Of a stretch of DNA of 64,000 bases, positions 28,036 through 38,037 are shown one piece after another (positions within the stretch are counted from its first letter, which is position 1; every line of letters begins with the position of its first letter). The stretch comes from Candidatus Poseidoniaceae archaeon (lineage in GTDB: Archaea; Thermoplasmatota; Poseidoniia; Poseidoniales; Poseidoniaceae). The position numbers and the translations under genes are program-made. The notes under the pieces are model-generated. The model saw nothing but the letters and a program-made list of their open reading frames with translations. It did no database searches and was not told where the DNA came from. The stretch covers positions 1-64,000 of the forward strand of contig JAOMTZ010000002.1 of assembly GCA_028356125.1 (NCBI GenBank). Direction: 5' to 3'.

Positions 28036-30912
28036 ATGCGCACCCACCCAATCATGGGAGAGGCATCGGAGAGATTCTCTGAACTTTCGCGTCTTGCACG
28101 TGAGAAGACAGAATCTGCCTTGGACTCCACATATTCACAGATTCTCACTCAACCAAAAACAACATTGGTAATGTTGGTAATTTTGTCAGCATGGCTAGGC
28201 AATATAGGTACTGGATTCCAAGATCAAATCGTAGATGATGTTGAAGTATTCTTACCCGAAGGTGCAGAATCTACAGACTTACTGCTTGAAGTTCGAGAAG
28301 AGTGGTCGACCGATGTAGGGTTCATTTACATCAAAACTCAGAATGCAGAATGTGATTATACATTACCTCTAGATCACCCCGAGCAATGTGATAGACCAAA
28401 CGATGTTCTGGATAACATCACTAATGTGAATGTATTACATGAAATTTCTTGGATTGAAGGAGATGATGAAAAAAGATCTCCAGGGATTAAACAAAATGGC
28501 CTTGATTGGGATAAAAACGACCACGGCGAATCAGACGGAGTGCTATGGATAATTTCGATATCTCAAATAATTAAAGAAATTAATTCAAGTAATGGCCGAT
28601 TTAATCACGCAATGTGTGATCACACAGGTAACCGTTCAACCGGTAATCTGATTGATTGTGAAGCATTATCACAGCTCCCAGGAGGGGGGGGAGGACTCTA
28701 TGCTATTCCCGATGAACAAGATACAATAGACGAAATGGTCAACCAATCAAATGGTTCGCTGGACGCCCTCGCAAAGGATACTAATGGTGATGGAATTTGG
28801 GATACGACCGCTGTATTAATTGGAATAATATCGGCCAATCAGATTGAGAAGACTGGGAAATGGGATGACTACAAAGAGTTCTTTGCACATGTAGAAAGCG
28901 TGATCGATGAAGAAAACAGGCCAGATAAATATCGAATAAACGAGTTGAACATGACACAAACTGGCCTCTCTAAAATCTTAGAAGACGTTTCTGATAAAAT
29001 ATACCTAGATTTGCTCGGAATGATGCCCTTATCACTATTCTTCACAGTACTTATCATCACGCTACTACACCGGTCCTGGAAGGTCGTAATAATCTCTGGA
29101 ACTCCAATTGTCATGGCATTAGCCGTAACTTTTGGAGCAGCAGTACTGCTAGAGATGACACTAACTCCAATGATTATTGCCACATTCCCGATACTGATTG
29201 GCCTAGGGGTTGACTATGCATTACATATGGTCAACCGTATCGAAGAAGTGCGGCGGAAAAAAGTAGATGCGGCAGTAGAAGAAAACGAAAGAAGAAGGCG
29301 TAAGGGGTTAGTCCCTCTAGAGGTTCCTGATCTTTGGGACCCTGATTTCTATCGTTCATGTGTAATGGATATGTCGAAGACAACTGGAGTAGCCGTTCTT
29401 ATCTCAGCTGCAACTACGATTATTGGATTCTCAGTACTGATACTACCAAACATAGTTCCTATCATTCCAATACGTTCAGTTGGAATGACTCTTGTTGCAG
29501 GAATTTTAGCAACTCTAGTATTCTCAATGATTCTAGTTCCTGTGCTAATTTGGCTACTCAAATTCAACAAACGAACAAAATCCCCAATAAATTGGGCCTC
29601 AGTTTCAAAATTGCCGGTTAAGCACTTCGCAGTGTTCTTGTTACTCGCTGGAGCAATAACCTTAGCAGGAGTAACTAATCTTGATGAAATGGATAAACCT
29701 ATTTCAGGTTCTGACCAGACTCCGGATAACATTCCATCTATGCAAGCGATGGTTGAATATTCCAGTACATTCTCTGGTGGCCAGACATCCTTGTTCATAT
29801 TTGATGCATCAGAACACGTTAGTGATCAAGATATGAAAATACGGTCACTGGAGGTTCTTGATGCGATGGATGCTTTAGAAAATCGAATAGGAGAAGTCGC
29901 ATATACCAATACTACCAGTTTAATCACATTCTTAGAAGCCGTGCCTGTAACTATATCAGAGCCGCAATCTGGAATCACGCTATACAATGGCAATCTATGG
30001 GGCCTCTTGCATGATGAATGCTGGGAATCAAATAGTCTAGAATGTGCAGCATGGGTGCCACTCGATGCACTTTCAAATCCGCCAGGTAATGGAAGAGAAG
30101 AATTGCGTAAGGACATGGTAAATGTGGCATACGATACTCTTTCGAAAGAAGTTCAATGGATGTTAACGAATGTAGACGGTAGTAAGGCCCTAGTTTATGT
30201 TACACAACCATACATGAATCTTGATAACGCAAGTATGCTTAGGGACGATATCGATTTAATGCTAGAAGATCCAATGGAGGAACAAGGCATCAGAGTATCT
30301 CCTTTAACTGGAGGATTACCTGTCAGCCTTGATATCAACGAAGGAATTCATGATACTCAAAATTACACGACATTACTAACACTTTTGATACTCACGATTG
30401 TACTGTGTTTAGTGTTTAGGTCATTCCGCCTTGGAATCTATACAATGGTCCCTGTAGCGGCTATTATTGTGTGGCAGCCACTATTGATGAGCTCTGGCGA
30501 TGTTAATGTCAACATATTTACAGCAATGATTGGGACTATTGTCTTTGGAATAGGAGTCGATGATGCAATTCACGTGATGCATAGGATCCAAGAAGAAGGT
30601 GAAACTGCTGTTGGAATGTCAAAGGCCATAGAAAAGACAGGTATGACTATCTTTGAAACTACTGCGACTACCGTAGCCGGTTTAGGTGCGGGATTCTTCG
30701 TAGCATTCCCGGGATTAGTTAATTTCTTCATCCTAATGATGCTTCTAATTGGATTCGCATTCTTAACCAGCGTATTCCTACTCCCAGCATGTCTAACTGC
30801 AGATCATATAATTCGGAGACAAATTAAGGGGGAATCAAGTTTCATTGACTTTGGAGAGGGCGCAGTCTTAACCGATGAGAAAATGAATGCTGTCGATGCA
30901 ATCCTTGAATAA
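28036..30912 (+). CDS. RND superfamily / MMPL (SSD-type) transporter
   Basis: IGLGVDYALHMVNRIEE and FGIGVDDAIHVMHRIQE motifs in two TM bundles. Confidence 0.9.
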   Translation: MRTHPIMGEASERFSELSRLAREKTESALDSTYSQILTQPKTTLVMLVILSAWLGNIGTGFQDQIVDDVEVFLPEGAESTDLLLEVREEWSTDVGFIYIKTQNAECDYTLPLDHPEQCDRPNDVLDNITNVNVLHEISWIEGDDEKRSPGIKQNGLDWDKNDHGESDGVLWIISISQIIKEINSSNGRFNHAMCDHTGNRSTGNLIDCEALSQLPGGGGGLYAIPDEQDTIDEMVNQSNGSLDALAKDTNGDGIWDTTAVLIGIISANQIEKTGKWDDYKEFFAHVESVIDEENRPDKYRINELNMTQTGLSKILEDVSDKIYLDLLGMMPLSLFFTVLIITLLHRSWKVVIISGTPIVMALAVTFGAAVLLEMTLTPMIIATFPILIGLGVDYALHMVNRIEEVRRKKVDAAVEENERRRRKGLVPLEVPDLWDPDFYRSCVMDMSKTTGVAVLISAATTIIGFSVLILPNIVPIIPIRSVGMTLVAGILATLVFSMILVPVLIWLLKFNKRTKSPINWASVSKLPVKHFAVFLLLAGAITLAGVTNLDEMDKPISGSDQTPDNIPSMQAMVEYSSTFSGGQTSLFIFDASEHVSDQDMKIRSLEVLDAMDALENRIGEVAYTNTTSLITFLEAVPVTISEPQSGITLYNGNLWGLLHDECWESNSLECAAWVPLDALSNPPGNGREELRKDMVNVAYDTLSKEVQWMLTNVDGSKALVYVTQPYMNLDNASMLRDDIDLMLEDPMEEQGIRVSPLTGGLPVSLDINEGIHDTQNYTTLLTLLILTIVLCLVFRSFRLGIYTMVPVAAIIVWQPLLMSSGDVNVNIFTAMIGTIVFGIGVDDAIHVMHRIQEEGETAVGMSKAIEKTGMTIFETTATTVAGLGAGFFVAFPGLVNFFILMMLLIGFAFLTSVFLLPACLTADHIIRRQIKGESSFIDFGEGAVLTDEKMNAVDAILE

Positions 30913-30922
30913 CGAAAGGAGT

Positions 30923-31225
30923 GGAGAATGCAGGGAGTAAGCCCCTTTCTGTTCCCTTTCGGTGACTGCATTCAACTATGCGTCCTACCTGTCCCTGAAC
31001 GTGCCGCATAAGCGGGACTGTTTGGACTTGCTCCAGCGGGGTTGCTCGTCTCATCGACCACGTGGCAATCTCGTCCTTCCGGATTCATCGTACACACCTC
31101 GTATCGTTCGTTTCTGCACCATTGACCGACCCATTTCTGTGTCTCGACTTGTGTCGACCGCTTGCACTGTGGAGAGGGGACTTTCCTCAGACTCGAAGTC
31201 TGTCAGCAGCCCTCCTGCATCCTCC
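30923..31225 (-). ncRNA. rnpB: RNase P RNA
   Basis: Minus strand contains GAGGAAAGTCC (CR-I), ACAGAA elements and GGGGCTTACTCC; P1-like pairing GGAGGATGCAGG (5') with CCTGCATTCTCC (3'). Confidence 0.9.
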
Positions 31226-31266
31226 ATACTGTCGCGGGGGCCGAACACATTTCAAACCATTGGGAA

Positions 31267-34200
31267 TCAAATGTAATCGCTTTCGTCGTATTCTTCATTC
31301 GAATCCTTCTTACCAGAAACGACTAGATAGCCTAGTAAACCAAGCATCATGAATGTTATAATTGCAAATCCAGTTAGCATAGAATTGCTAGCTCCTTCAA
31401 GCCCTTCGATGATAAATGTAGATTCACCTTTCTCAACCTGTATTGCGTCGGTTCTTTCAGACATACCGCCAGGTGTCGATACTTCGACCCAAGCAGTTCC
31501 TGGTGATTCAGGCACCCAACTCAACTCGAAATATACTGAACTCGATGCTGGCACATCAACATTGATAATTTCCAGTAAACGTCGATTATTGCCATCCTCA
31601 ATAACCTCAACTCGGACACTAGAAGTTCCATCCACTTGACCGAAATTATGCACAGTAATGTTTAGCATCATAGGCGTATTTACGCTTGGATATTGGTTTG
31701 CTATAATAATATCATCAGAACTTATTTGAATATCGGATTGACGGTTTGCTAATTGTAAAACCGCTAGTGGTGAAGACATACTGTTGAAGGTTGAATCTAG
31801 GTAATGGGAGGCATAATCATGTCCTTCTACCCAAACCCATAGATCCCACGAATTATGCCTACTTACCTCAGGTATGAGTGTAGCAACATTTAGTGTTGCA
31901 GCAAGTGGAATTGCTTCGCCAGAACCAGTTCCCGCCATCAGGTCCATGCTTACATTACCACTCAGTAACGCCAATTCAGGTATCGTAATTCCATGAGGGA
32001 CAATCAACCAATGCATTCTCATCGAATCTAGTGATAAGCCCTCACTCTCATTAACCATTATTTCAAAAGTAAGATTTTCCCAATCACGCTCTTCAACCAA
32101 TTCCAATGGGTCTGGAGAAAGTAATTGCAAAACCTTCGGCTTGTCACCATCGACTACCATCCAAGCTACCACTTCATCTGTATTAGTTCGGTCGATTGCT
32201 CCTAGTGGAAGATTAACTAAATCGATAGTTATTGGGTGAATACCTGTAAAATTAGGAGCAACTAGATTTAGATCAGTTGTTCCATTAATAGACATTCCAT
32301 ATTGTTCATTGCCTCCTATTGAAGCAGCTACTTCTATTGGGTAATCGACTGGTTGGCCCCCTTTAGTCCAAATTAAATCTGCTGAAATTGAACGGTTTTG
32401 CCCGGGGGCTACAAATGCAGTACTATCGATGAAAGCAACGCTAGAAAGATCAATTTCCATCTCACTTGAATACCGCCAAGTAGCCTCTAAATCACTTCTA
32501 TGAGATTGACCTGAATCATCAATAGCTGAGACTCTTATTCTCCTTTCAAGAGAGGAATCGGGATTGAAAATCCAATCAAACGACATTACTACTTGTAAGG
32601 TGAAAATCGAATCGAAATGGGACGCATTCCCAAGAATTACACAATTCTGAATTAATATCCCGTCATTGGTTGTAGAACATCCATCAGAAGTAGACCAATG
32701 TATTAGTAGATTTTCGGATGATTCAGATGACATATCAACTTCAACTGACTGGAGATCGCCGTACCCGTTCACATCTTGGATTGGAATCTCCATACTGTAA
32801 TTTTGACCAGGATGAAGCCAATTTTCTTGGTGAGTCCATCCAAGACCATCATCCAAAACGATTGGAGCGCCGTCTGGTCCGAACCTGATGATGAATAAAG
32901 GAGATTCTTGGCTACCGGAATTTGGTAAAGCATGACCTGCTGGATCGAACATTTCAATCCACCCAGAAAGAGTGTCTCCAACCTCGGCGGTTCTGACATC
33001 GAGAACTTTCGAATAAACCCCTTGGAACCCATTCAAATTTGATGGTTGATCTAACTCCACAGTAAGGTATCCATCCCAAGAAGTCTGTAAATGTAGCAAA
33101 GAATGCCTCGGAAGTAATGGCCTGTCACCAATTTGGAACATCAATTCCAATGGAGAATCGCTACTTCGATGGTCTAATGGTGCTACATTTGAAGACAGTA
33201 ATTCGGGGTACACATCATCGGGCAAGAAGGTGGCATTATTGGGAACTTTCCAATTCACATTCTGTCCAAATAATCCCGAAACGGTAACTTCCAAATCAAA
33301 CTCTGTCGCCAATAAGTCAGGAGTGAACATTAGTGATGCTACTCCATCATTGAGAACTTGAGTAGTATCTGCCAAGAGGCCATCTTGGTAAAGTGCTACA
33401 TTGAATGAAGATGAACGAGGAACTGAATCAAGGTTCTCAAATGCTAATTCAACTTCGACAATAACTGGACTAGATGGGTCTAGGTATAGGGCGTCCCAAG
33501 TTGATTCTGCACCATTCATGAATGATAGGTGCCAATCGACTACCTCAACATCCTGTTCAACACCCATCGACCACCCAAGGCCGAATCTGAGTTGAGCTGG
33601 TTTGGATGATGGCCCATCCATATCTATGGAACTTGACACAATTAATGCATCCTCATCTGGCCAGATAGCAGATATCCCAACACGGTGATGGAACTCAACA
33701 AATGAACCATTGAATGTATGTGAAAAAGAATCTACAATGATTCCTTGCTCACTATTACAAGAACTCGAATCGATTGAACAATTGGTAGAGCGGCTCCATT
33801 CACTACCTCCGAGTGTGAATACGGAAGACCACTCCTCTGAGGCAAAGTGCTCACTAGCATCTGAAACGCCAATGTTGGATAAATCAAATTTACTGGAGAA
33901 ATCGTACCAATCATTTCCAGCAACAAGAGTTTCTGAATCGTTTGACATACTCAAATAAATGGGTTCAGGTGAGCCCAGAGTCTGTATCCCATAATCCCAG
34001 ATTGACAATTTACCCGGATTGGTCATAACTATTGGAACCGGCACCTGTATTACCCCATTAACTGGATTGAGGTTAGTTAGTTGAGAATTAATGGCTGAGA
34101 TTATAGGTAGAGAATCATCACCCGAGATTTCAGCTGTGTAGCGATATGGAATAGATAATCCAGAAATTAGTAAATCCCCACCAGAAGTGGATGAGATTGA

Positions 34201-36078
34201 TACATCTATTTTATGAGATTCGAGTTGATCGATGATGTTGAAATCAGCAACTCTTGAATTTAATTCAGATTCTAGAATTTGCATTTGAGATGAAGTAAGA
34301 ATTAGAGATTTAGGAGATGACACCAATCCCAATGATGTTGTGAGAAGTTCCTTACCTCCAACTGACAGTGTTACTTCAACATCATCTAATGGACTACTTA
34401 GAGGGGTTAATGAGAACATCATAGGACCTGTTGAGACATATGATTGGCTAGATGTTCCGATTGGGTATTGCATTGATACTAAATCGCTCCCACTAGGAGA
34501 AACCGATAGGTTTGAACTTCTTTCGCCATTCGAAAATATGTTTTGCAATCCCCAATTACCAATTTGATCGTGAGAAAAAGACCATTCGTTTACACCATCT
34601 AAACCAATGTCAATTCGAGCATCCAAAGGAGAAGAATGGCGGTGTAAGTCAATTTCAACATAATCTATTGAAAATGAACCACTTCCGCTCCATCTAAGAT
34701 TCATCAGCACGCTAGGGTTTTCCATCGACAATTTACCACTAGAAGGAATTTGAACCCAATTACCTGAGCAATGTGCCACTTCTAAGAAGCATGCCTCAAA
34801 GTGGCCACTGCCACTTCCATCCCAGTCCAACTCAAGTGCACTAAACGCGTTCGTAGTTCGCCACTGAGGTGATGTTAGCATACCATTACCGGATACAACT
34901 CCATTGCCATGTGATGAGAATCCACTCCATCCATTTGTTGAAGGATTTTCTTCAAATGATTCAATAATCCCTCCACCTAACTTAATTGAGTTAATTACTG
35001 GGGTTTCACTAGATGACTCCATCTGTATTTTCAACTGAACGCTTGGATGCACTATCGTGTCGATTACAGAGAGGTCTGCGCTGAAGTCTTGACGATTTTC
35101 AAATCCGGGAATAAGAGAACCATCATTTTCATCAATCAGACTCCAATGCATGAAAGAACCTTGAGGAATAACCGCGTCAATAGCCATCAAACCATGCTCC
35201 ATTTGCATTTCACCTGATGCTCCTGGCCCAAATCCTAAACTTGTCCAATTGGCAACCCCATTACCAGTATTACCTCTAGGCTCTACTGTGATGTCATCAA
35301 TGTTCCAACCGGTGTAAGAAACTGAACCATCCGTTCTTCCTAACCCGAATCTCAGTTGAAAAGCTGAATTACCATTGATGTAATTGCTTATGTCATGAGT
35401 AGACTGCATAAATGAACCATCGTTGGTTGTACCATAGGGGTTTGAGTAAACATTTGTCCAACTACCTGCAGAAGACTTCACAGAAACATAAGCGTGATCA
35501 TAATTAGAGGATTCAATTCCAAGGCGCTTCCAATACTTCAAATCCCAAGTGCCACTACAAGATGAACAATCAATAGTCGGAGAAGTTGCCCAGTAAGTAG
35601 CCCCCATATTATTTGGATAACTTCCGGTGTAAGTGTATAATGCTGAATTACCAGAATGGACTCCACCGGTCGCCCCTAAGGTTGAATCGTAACCATGCGC
35701 CCAACCGCCACCTGATAATGTCCATCCTTGGGCTGAGCCTTCAAAATCCCATTCGTGACTCATTGGTAAGATACGCAATCCAGTCAGGTTGTAATCAACA
35801 CCATCCATTACGTGACCATTAGCCCAATCTTGTTTGGTATTCAATGAAACTACATCATCGATTGGCCAAGACTTCTCAATAACTTTGACATTTAACTCAG
35901 AGATTATTTCGCCAACTGGCACCTCTACAATAAATTGCTCTGAGACACCATCCGGTCCTAAGCCAATTTCGACCTCCACCTTTCTCAAAGGTGTTGAAGC
36001 ATCCACCATTGGAGAAAAGGACATCAAGCAGAATAACAAAGCGAGGTAAAGTGCCATACTTTGCCTCGCCATGTCCAT
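31267..36078 (-). CDS. Giant secreted/surface protein (1603 aa), signal peptide and C-terminal TM
   Basis: MALYLALLFCLMSFSPMVDAS signal; MAM/jelly-roll-like and CARDB-like NFGQVDGTSSVRVEVIEDG; C-terminal TM MLTGFAIITFMMLGLLGYLVVSGKK. Confidence 0.85.
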   Translation of the reverse strand: MDMARQSMALYLALLFCLMSFSPMVDASTPLRKVEVEIGLGPDGVSEQFIVEVPVGEIISELNVKVIEKSWPIDDVVSLNTKQDWANGHVMDGVDYNLTGLRILPMSHEWDFEGSAQGWTLSGGGWAHGYDSTLGATGGVHSGNSALYTYTGSYPNNMGATYWATSPTIDCSSCSGTWDLKYWKRLGIESSNYDHAYVSVKSSAGSWTNVYSNPYGTTNDGSFMQSTHDISNYINGNSAFQLRFGLGRTDGSVSYTGWNIDDITVEPRGNTGNGVANWTSLGFGPGASGEMQMEHGLMAIDAVIPQGSFMHWSLIDENDGSLIPGFENRQDFSADLSVIDTIVHPSVQLKIQMESSSETPVINSIKLGGGIIESFEENPSTNGWSGFSSHGNGVVSGNGMLTSPQWRTTNAFSALELDWDGSGSGHFEACFLEVAHCSGNWVQIPSSGKLSMENPSVLMNLRWSGSGSFSIDYVEIDLHRHSSPLDARIDIGLDGVNEWSFSHDQIGNWGLQNIFSNGERSSNLSVSPSGSDLVSMQYPIGTSSQSYVSTGPMMFSLTPLSSPLDDVEVTLSVGGKELLTTSLGLVSSPKSLILTSSQMQILESELNSRVADFNIIDQLESHKIDVSISSTSGGDLLISGLSIPYRYTAEISGDDSLPIISAINSQLTNLNPVNGVIQVPVPIVMTNPGKLSIWDYGIQTLGSPEPIYLSMSNDSETLVAGNDWYDFSSKFDLSNIGVSDASEHFASEEWSSVFTLGGSEWSRSTNCSIDSSSCNSEQGIIVDSFSHTFNGSFVEFHHRVGISAIWPDEDALIVSSSIDMDGPSSKPAQLRFGLGWSMGVEQDVEVVDWHLSFMNGAESTWDALYLDPSSPVIVEVELAFENLDSVPRSSSFNVALYQDGLLADTTQVLNDGVASLMFTPDLLATEFDLEVTVSGLFGQNVNWKVPNNATFLPDDVYPELLSSNVAPLDHRSSDSPLELMFQIGDRPLLPRHSLLHLQTSWDGYLTVELDQPSNLNGFQGVYSKVLDVRTAEVGDTLSGWIEMFDPAGHALPNSGSQESPLFIIRFGPDGAPIVLDDGLGWTHQENWLHPGQNYSMEIPIQDVNGYGDLQSVEVDMSSESSENLLIHWSTSDGCSTTNDGILIQNCVILGNASHFDSIFTLQVVMSFDWIFNPDSSLERRIRVSAIDDSGQSHRSDLEATWRYSSEMEIDLSSVAFIDSTAFVAPGQNRSISADLIWTKGGQPVDYPIEVAASIGGNEQYGMSINGTTDLNLVAPNFTGIHPITIDLVNLPLGAIDRTNTDEVVAWMVVDGDKPKVLQLLSPDPLELVEERDWENLTFEIMVNESEGLSLDSMRMHWLIVPHGITIPELALLSGNVSMDLMAGTGSGEAIPLAATLNVATLIPEVSRHNSWDLWVWVEGHDYASHYLDSTFNSMSSPLAVLQLANRQSDIQISSDDIIIANQYPSVNTPMMLNITVHNFGQVDGTSSVRVEVIEDGNNRRLLEIINVDVPASSSVYFELSWVPESPGTAWVEVSTPGGMSERTDAIQVEKGESTFIIEGLEGASNSMLTGFAIITFMMLGLLGYLVVSGKKDSNEEYDESDYI

Positions 36079-36146
36079 GGCATGAACTCAAAGCACTTCA
36101 GACATTCGCTTCACATGTTTATTGACTTCTGACCGCTGGAAGGTAC

Positions 36147-36851
36147 ATGGCAGATGTTGAAGCACTCAAGAGAGAAGCAGGAATTGAAGCATGTAAATTC
36201 GTTAAGAATGGTATGAAGGTTGGACTAGGGACTGGTTCAACTGTGAAGCATACTGTTATCGAATTGGGAAGAAGAATTTCCGAGGAAGGGTTGGAGATTA
36301 TTGGCGTCCCTACAAGCCTAGCCACTGAGAAACTAGCTAAAGAAGTTGGAATAACTTTAGTTGAACTATCCGACATCGACGGATTAGATATTGTGATAGA
36401 TGGGGCTGATGAATATGACCCCCATTTCCAATTAATCAAGGGCGGAGGAGCCGCATTACTACGTGAGAAAATTGTCGCCCAGGAGAGTTCTGCGATGGTT
36501 GTTGTGGCTGATGATCGTAAGAAAGTGGAAACTCTGGGTGCATTCCCCCTACCAATCGAAGTAACACCTTTCTCACATGAAGCAACAGTTAGGTCACTAA
36601 GTAGACTTCTTGATTGCAGAGTTAACATTAGAATGTCAGGAAATGGACCAGTAATTACCGATAATGGAAACATGATTGCAGATGCTCACTCAGGTCCTAA
36701 GATTTCCGACCCTCTTACTTCTGAATCTGAAATATTAATGATTGCAGGCGTTGTACAGGTAGGACTATTCAACAATATGTGTGACGCTGTAGTTTTGGCA
36801 GGCTCAAACGGTGTTGAGACAATAATCAATCCCAATGGTAGACTGATTTGA
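36147..36851 (+). CDS. rpiA: Ribose-5-phosphate isomerase A
   Basis: VGLGTGSTVKHTVIELG, DGADEYDPHFQLIKGGGAALLREKIVA. Confidence 0.95.
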   Translation: MADVEALKREAGIEACKFVKNGMKVGLGTGSTVKHTVIELGRRISEEGLEIIGVPTSLATEKLAKEVGITLVELSDIDGLDIVIDGADEYDPHFQLIKGGGAALLREKIVAQESSAMVVVADDRKKVETLGAFPLPIEVTPFSHEATVRSLSRLLDCRVNIRMSGNGPVITDNGNMIADAHSGPKISDPLTSESEILMIAGVVQVGLFNNMCDAVVLAGSNGVETIINPNGRLI

Positions 36852-36854
36852 TGA

Positions 36855-36931
36855 TGGCGGGCCTGACGGGGTTCGAACCCGCGGCCGATGGATTAAGAGT
36901 CCATCGCTCTACCTGACTAAGCTACAGGCCC
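36855..36931 (-). tRNA. tRNA-Lys (anticodon CTT), CCA encoded
   Basis: GGGCCTG/CAGGCCC acceptor, loop CTCTTAA, T-arm GGTTCGAACC, genomic CCA (tgg at 36855-36857). Confidence 0.95.
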
Positions 36932-37009
36932 ATCCTGCGGTCCGTCAAGTCGTATTTAATCTAATCTAGTTAGCTAAACATATTGTTTTACTATCCAAGA
37001 ATAATGTCG

Positions 37010-37912
37010 TCACTTTGTTATTGTCGTCCCACTTTCACCACGCAATGCTTTGATTGCATCACCTGGTTGGCACAAAACAGATTTTACACCATCTATATGG
37101 TTAGCCGCTTCAATGAGAGATTCAACCTTTGGACCCATTGAACCTGCTGGGAACTCTCCTGCTTGTAAATAAGCAGATGCTTGTTTTACACTCAAATGAT
37201 GATGCACTGTTTCGTTTGGACCTCCGAAATCAATCCTTATCGCATCGATTGCTGTGGAAATTATTAGGGCATCGACGTTCATTTCGATGGATAGAAGCGC
37301 ACTTAGTCGATCTTTGTCGATGACAGCAGGAACTCCAGAGTAGTGACCGTCCTTTTGAATGACAGGGATTCCTCCGCCACCACAACAAATTACGATTGCA
37401 TTTTTCGAGACTAAGGATTTGATGACATCAATATCAAGAATCCTCAATGGCATTGGAGAAGCAACTACTCTTCTCGCACCGATTTTTGTTTCTGCGATAT
37501 CCCAATCTTCAGACATTACCTGTTTATCTGACAAGACGGGTCCAACTGGCTTAGTAGGAAAGTTGAACCCCTCGTCATTTACATCAACTTCAACTCTAGT
37601 TAACACGACTGCTGTTGCTTCAGGGCGATTTCTTCTTCTTAAGATGGAATCAAGATTTATCGATAGGGAGTGACCTATCATTCCCTGAGTGGCAGCAACC
37701 CAGTCATCCATAGGCTGAGAGGAATCCAAAGACATCAAGTGGCCTACTTGTGGCCCATTACCATGAGTAAGAATTACTCGCCAACCTGCTTCCAGTAAAT
37801 CGACTACATCACTAATGACTTTCGCCAATACCAAAGCCGATTCATCACCTCCATCCCCATTAGGAGAGGATAGAGCATTGCCTCCGATAGCGTATACTAC
37901 TGTTCGAGACAC
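37010..37912 (-). CDS. arcC: Carbamate kinase
   Basis: VYAIGGNALSSPNG, THGNGPQVGHL, CCGGGGIPVI, VIDKDRLSALL, GSMGPKVES. Confidence 0.93.
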   Translation of the reverse strand: MSRTVVYAIGGNALSSPNGDGGDESALVLAKVISDVVDLLEAGWRVILTHGNGPQVGHLMSLDSSQPMDDWVAATQGMIGHSLSINLDSILRRRNRPEATAVVLTRVEVDVNDEGFNFPTKPVGPVLSDKQVMSEDWDIAETKIGARRVVASPMPLRILDIDVIKSLVSKNAIVICCGGGGIPVIQKDGHYSGVPAVIDKDRLSALLSIEMNVDALIISTAIDAIRIDFGGPNETVHHHLSVKQASAYLQAGEFPAGSMGPKVESLIEAANHIDGVKSVLCQPGDAIKALRGESGTTITK

Positions 37913-38037
37913 ATTTGTGGCCTTTCAAAGTAAGGTTTGATGCTTTCCCAAAGAAGAGTCATGGGTTCTCCATTTGTTAGGTTAGTGGATAATACCGTAG
38001 GTGAAAAGATGATACATGCCATAATAGTCGGGAAATC

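Noticed and set aside
29349-30116. Minus-strand ORFs within the 958-aa transporter
   Set aside because: Antisense to a confident RND/MMPL gene; composition not protein-like.
30842-31352. Several ORFs (30842-31054 -, 30962-31276 +, 31051-31248 -, 31062-31352 +)
   Set aside because: They overlap the RNase P RNA and have no protein-family character.
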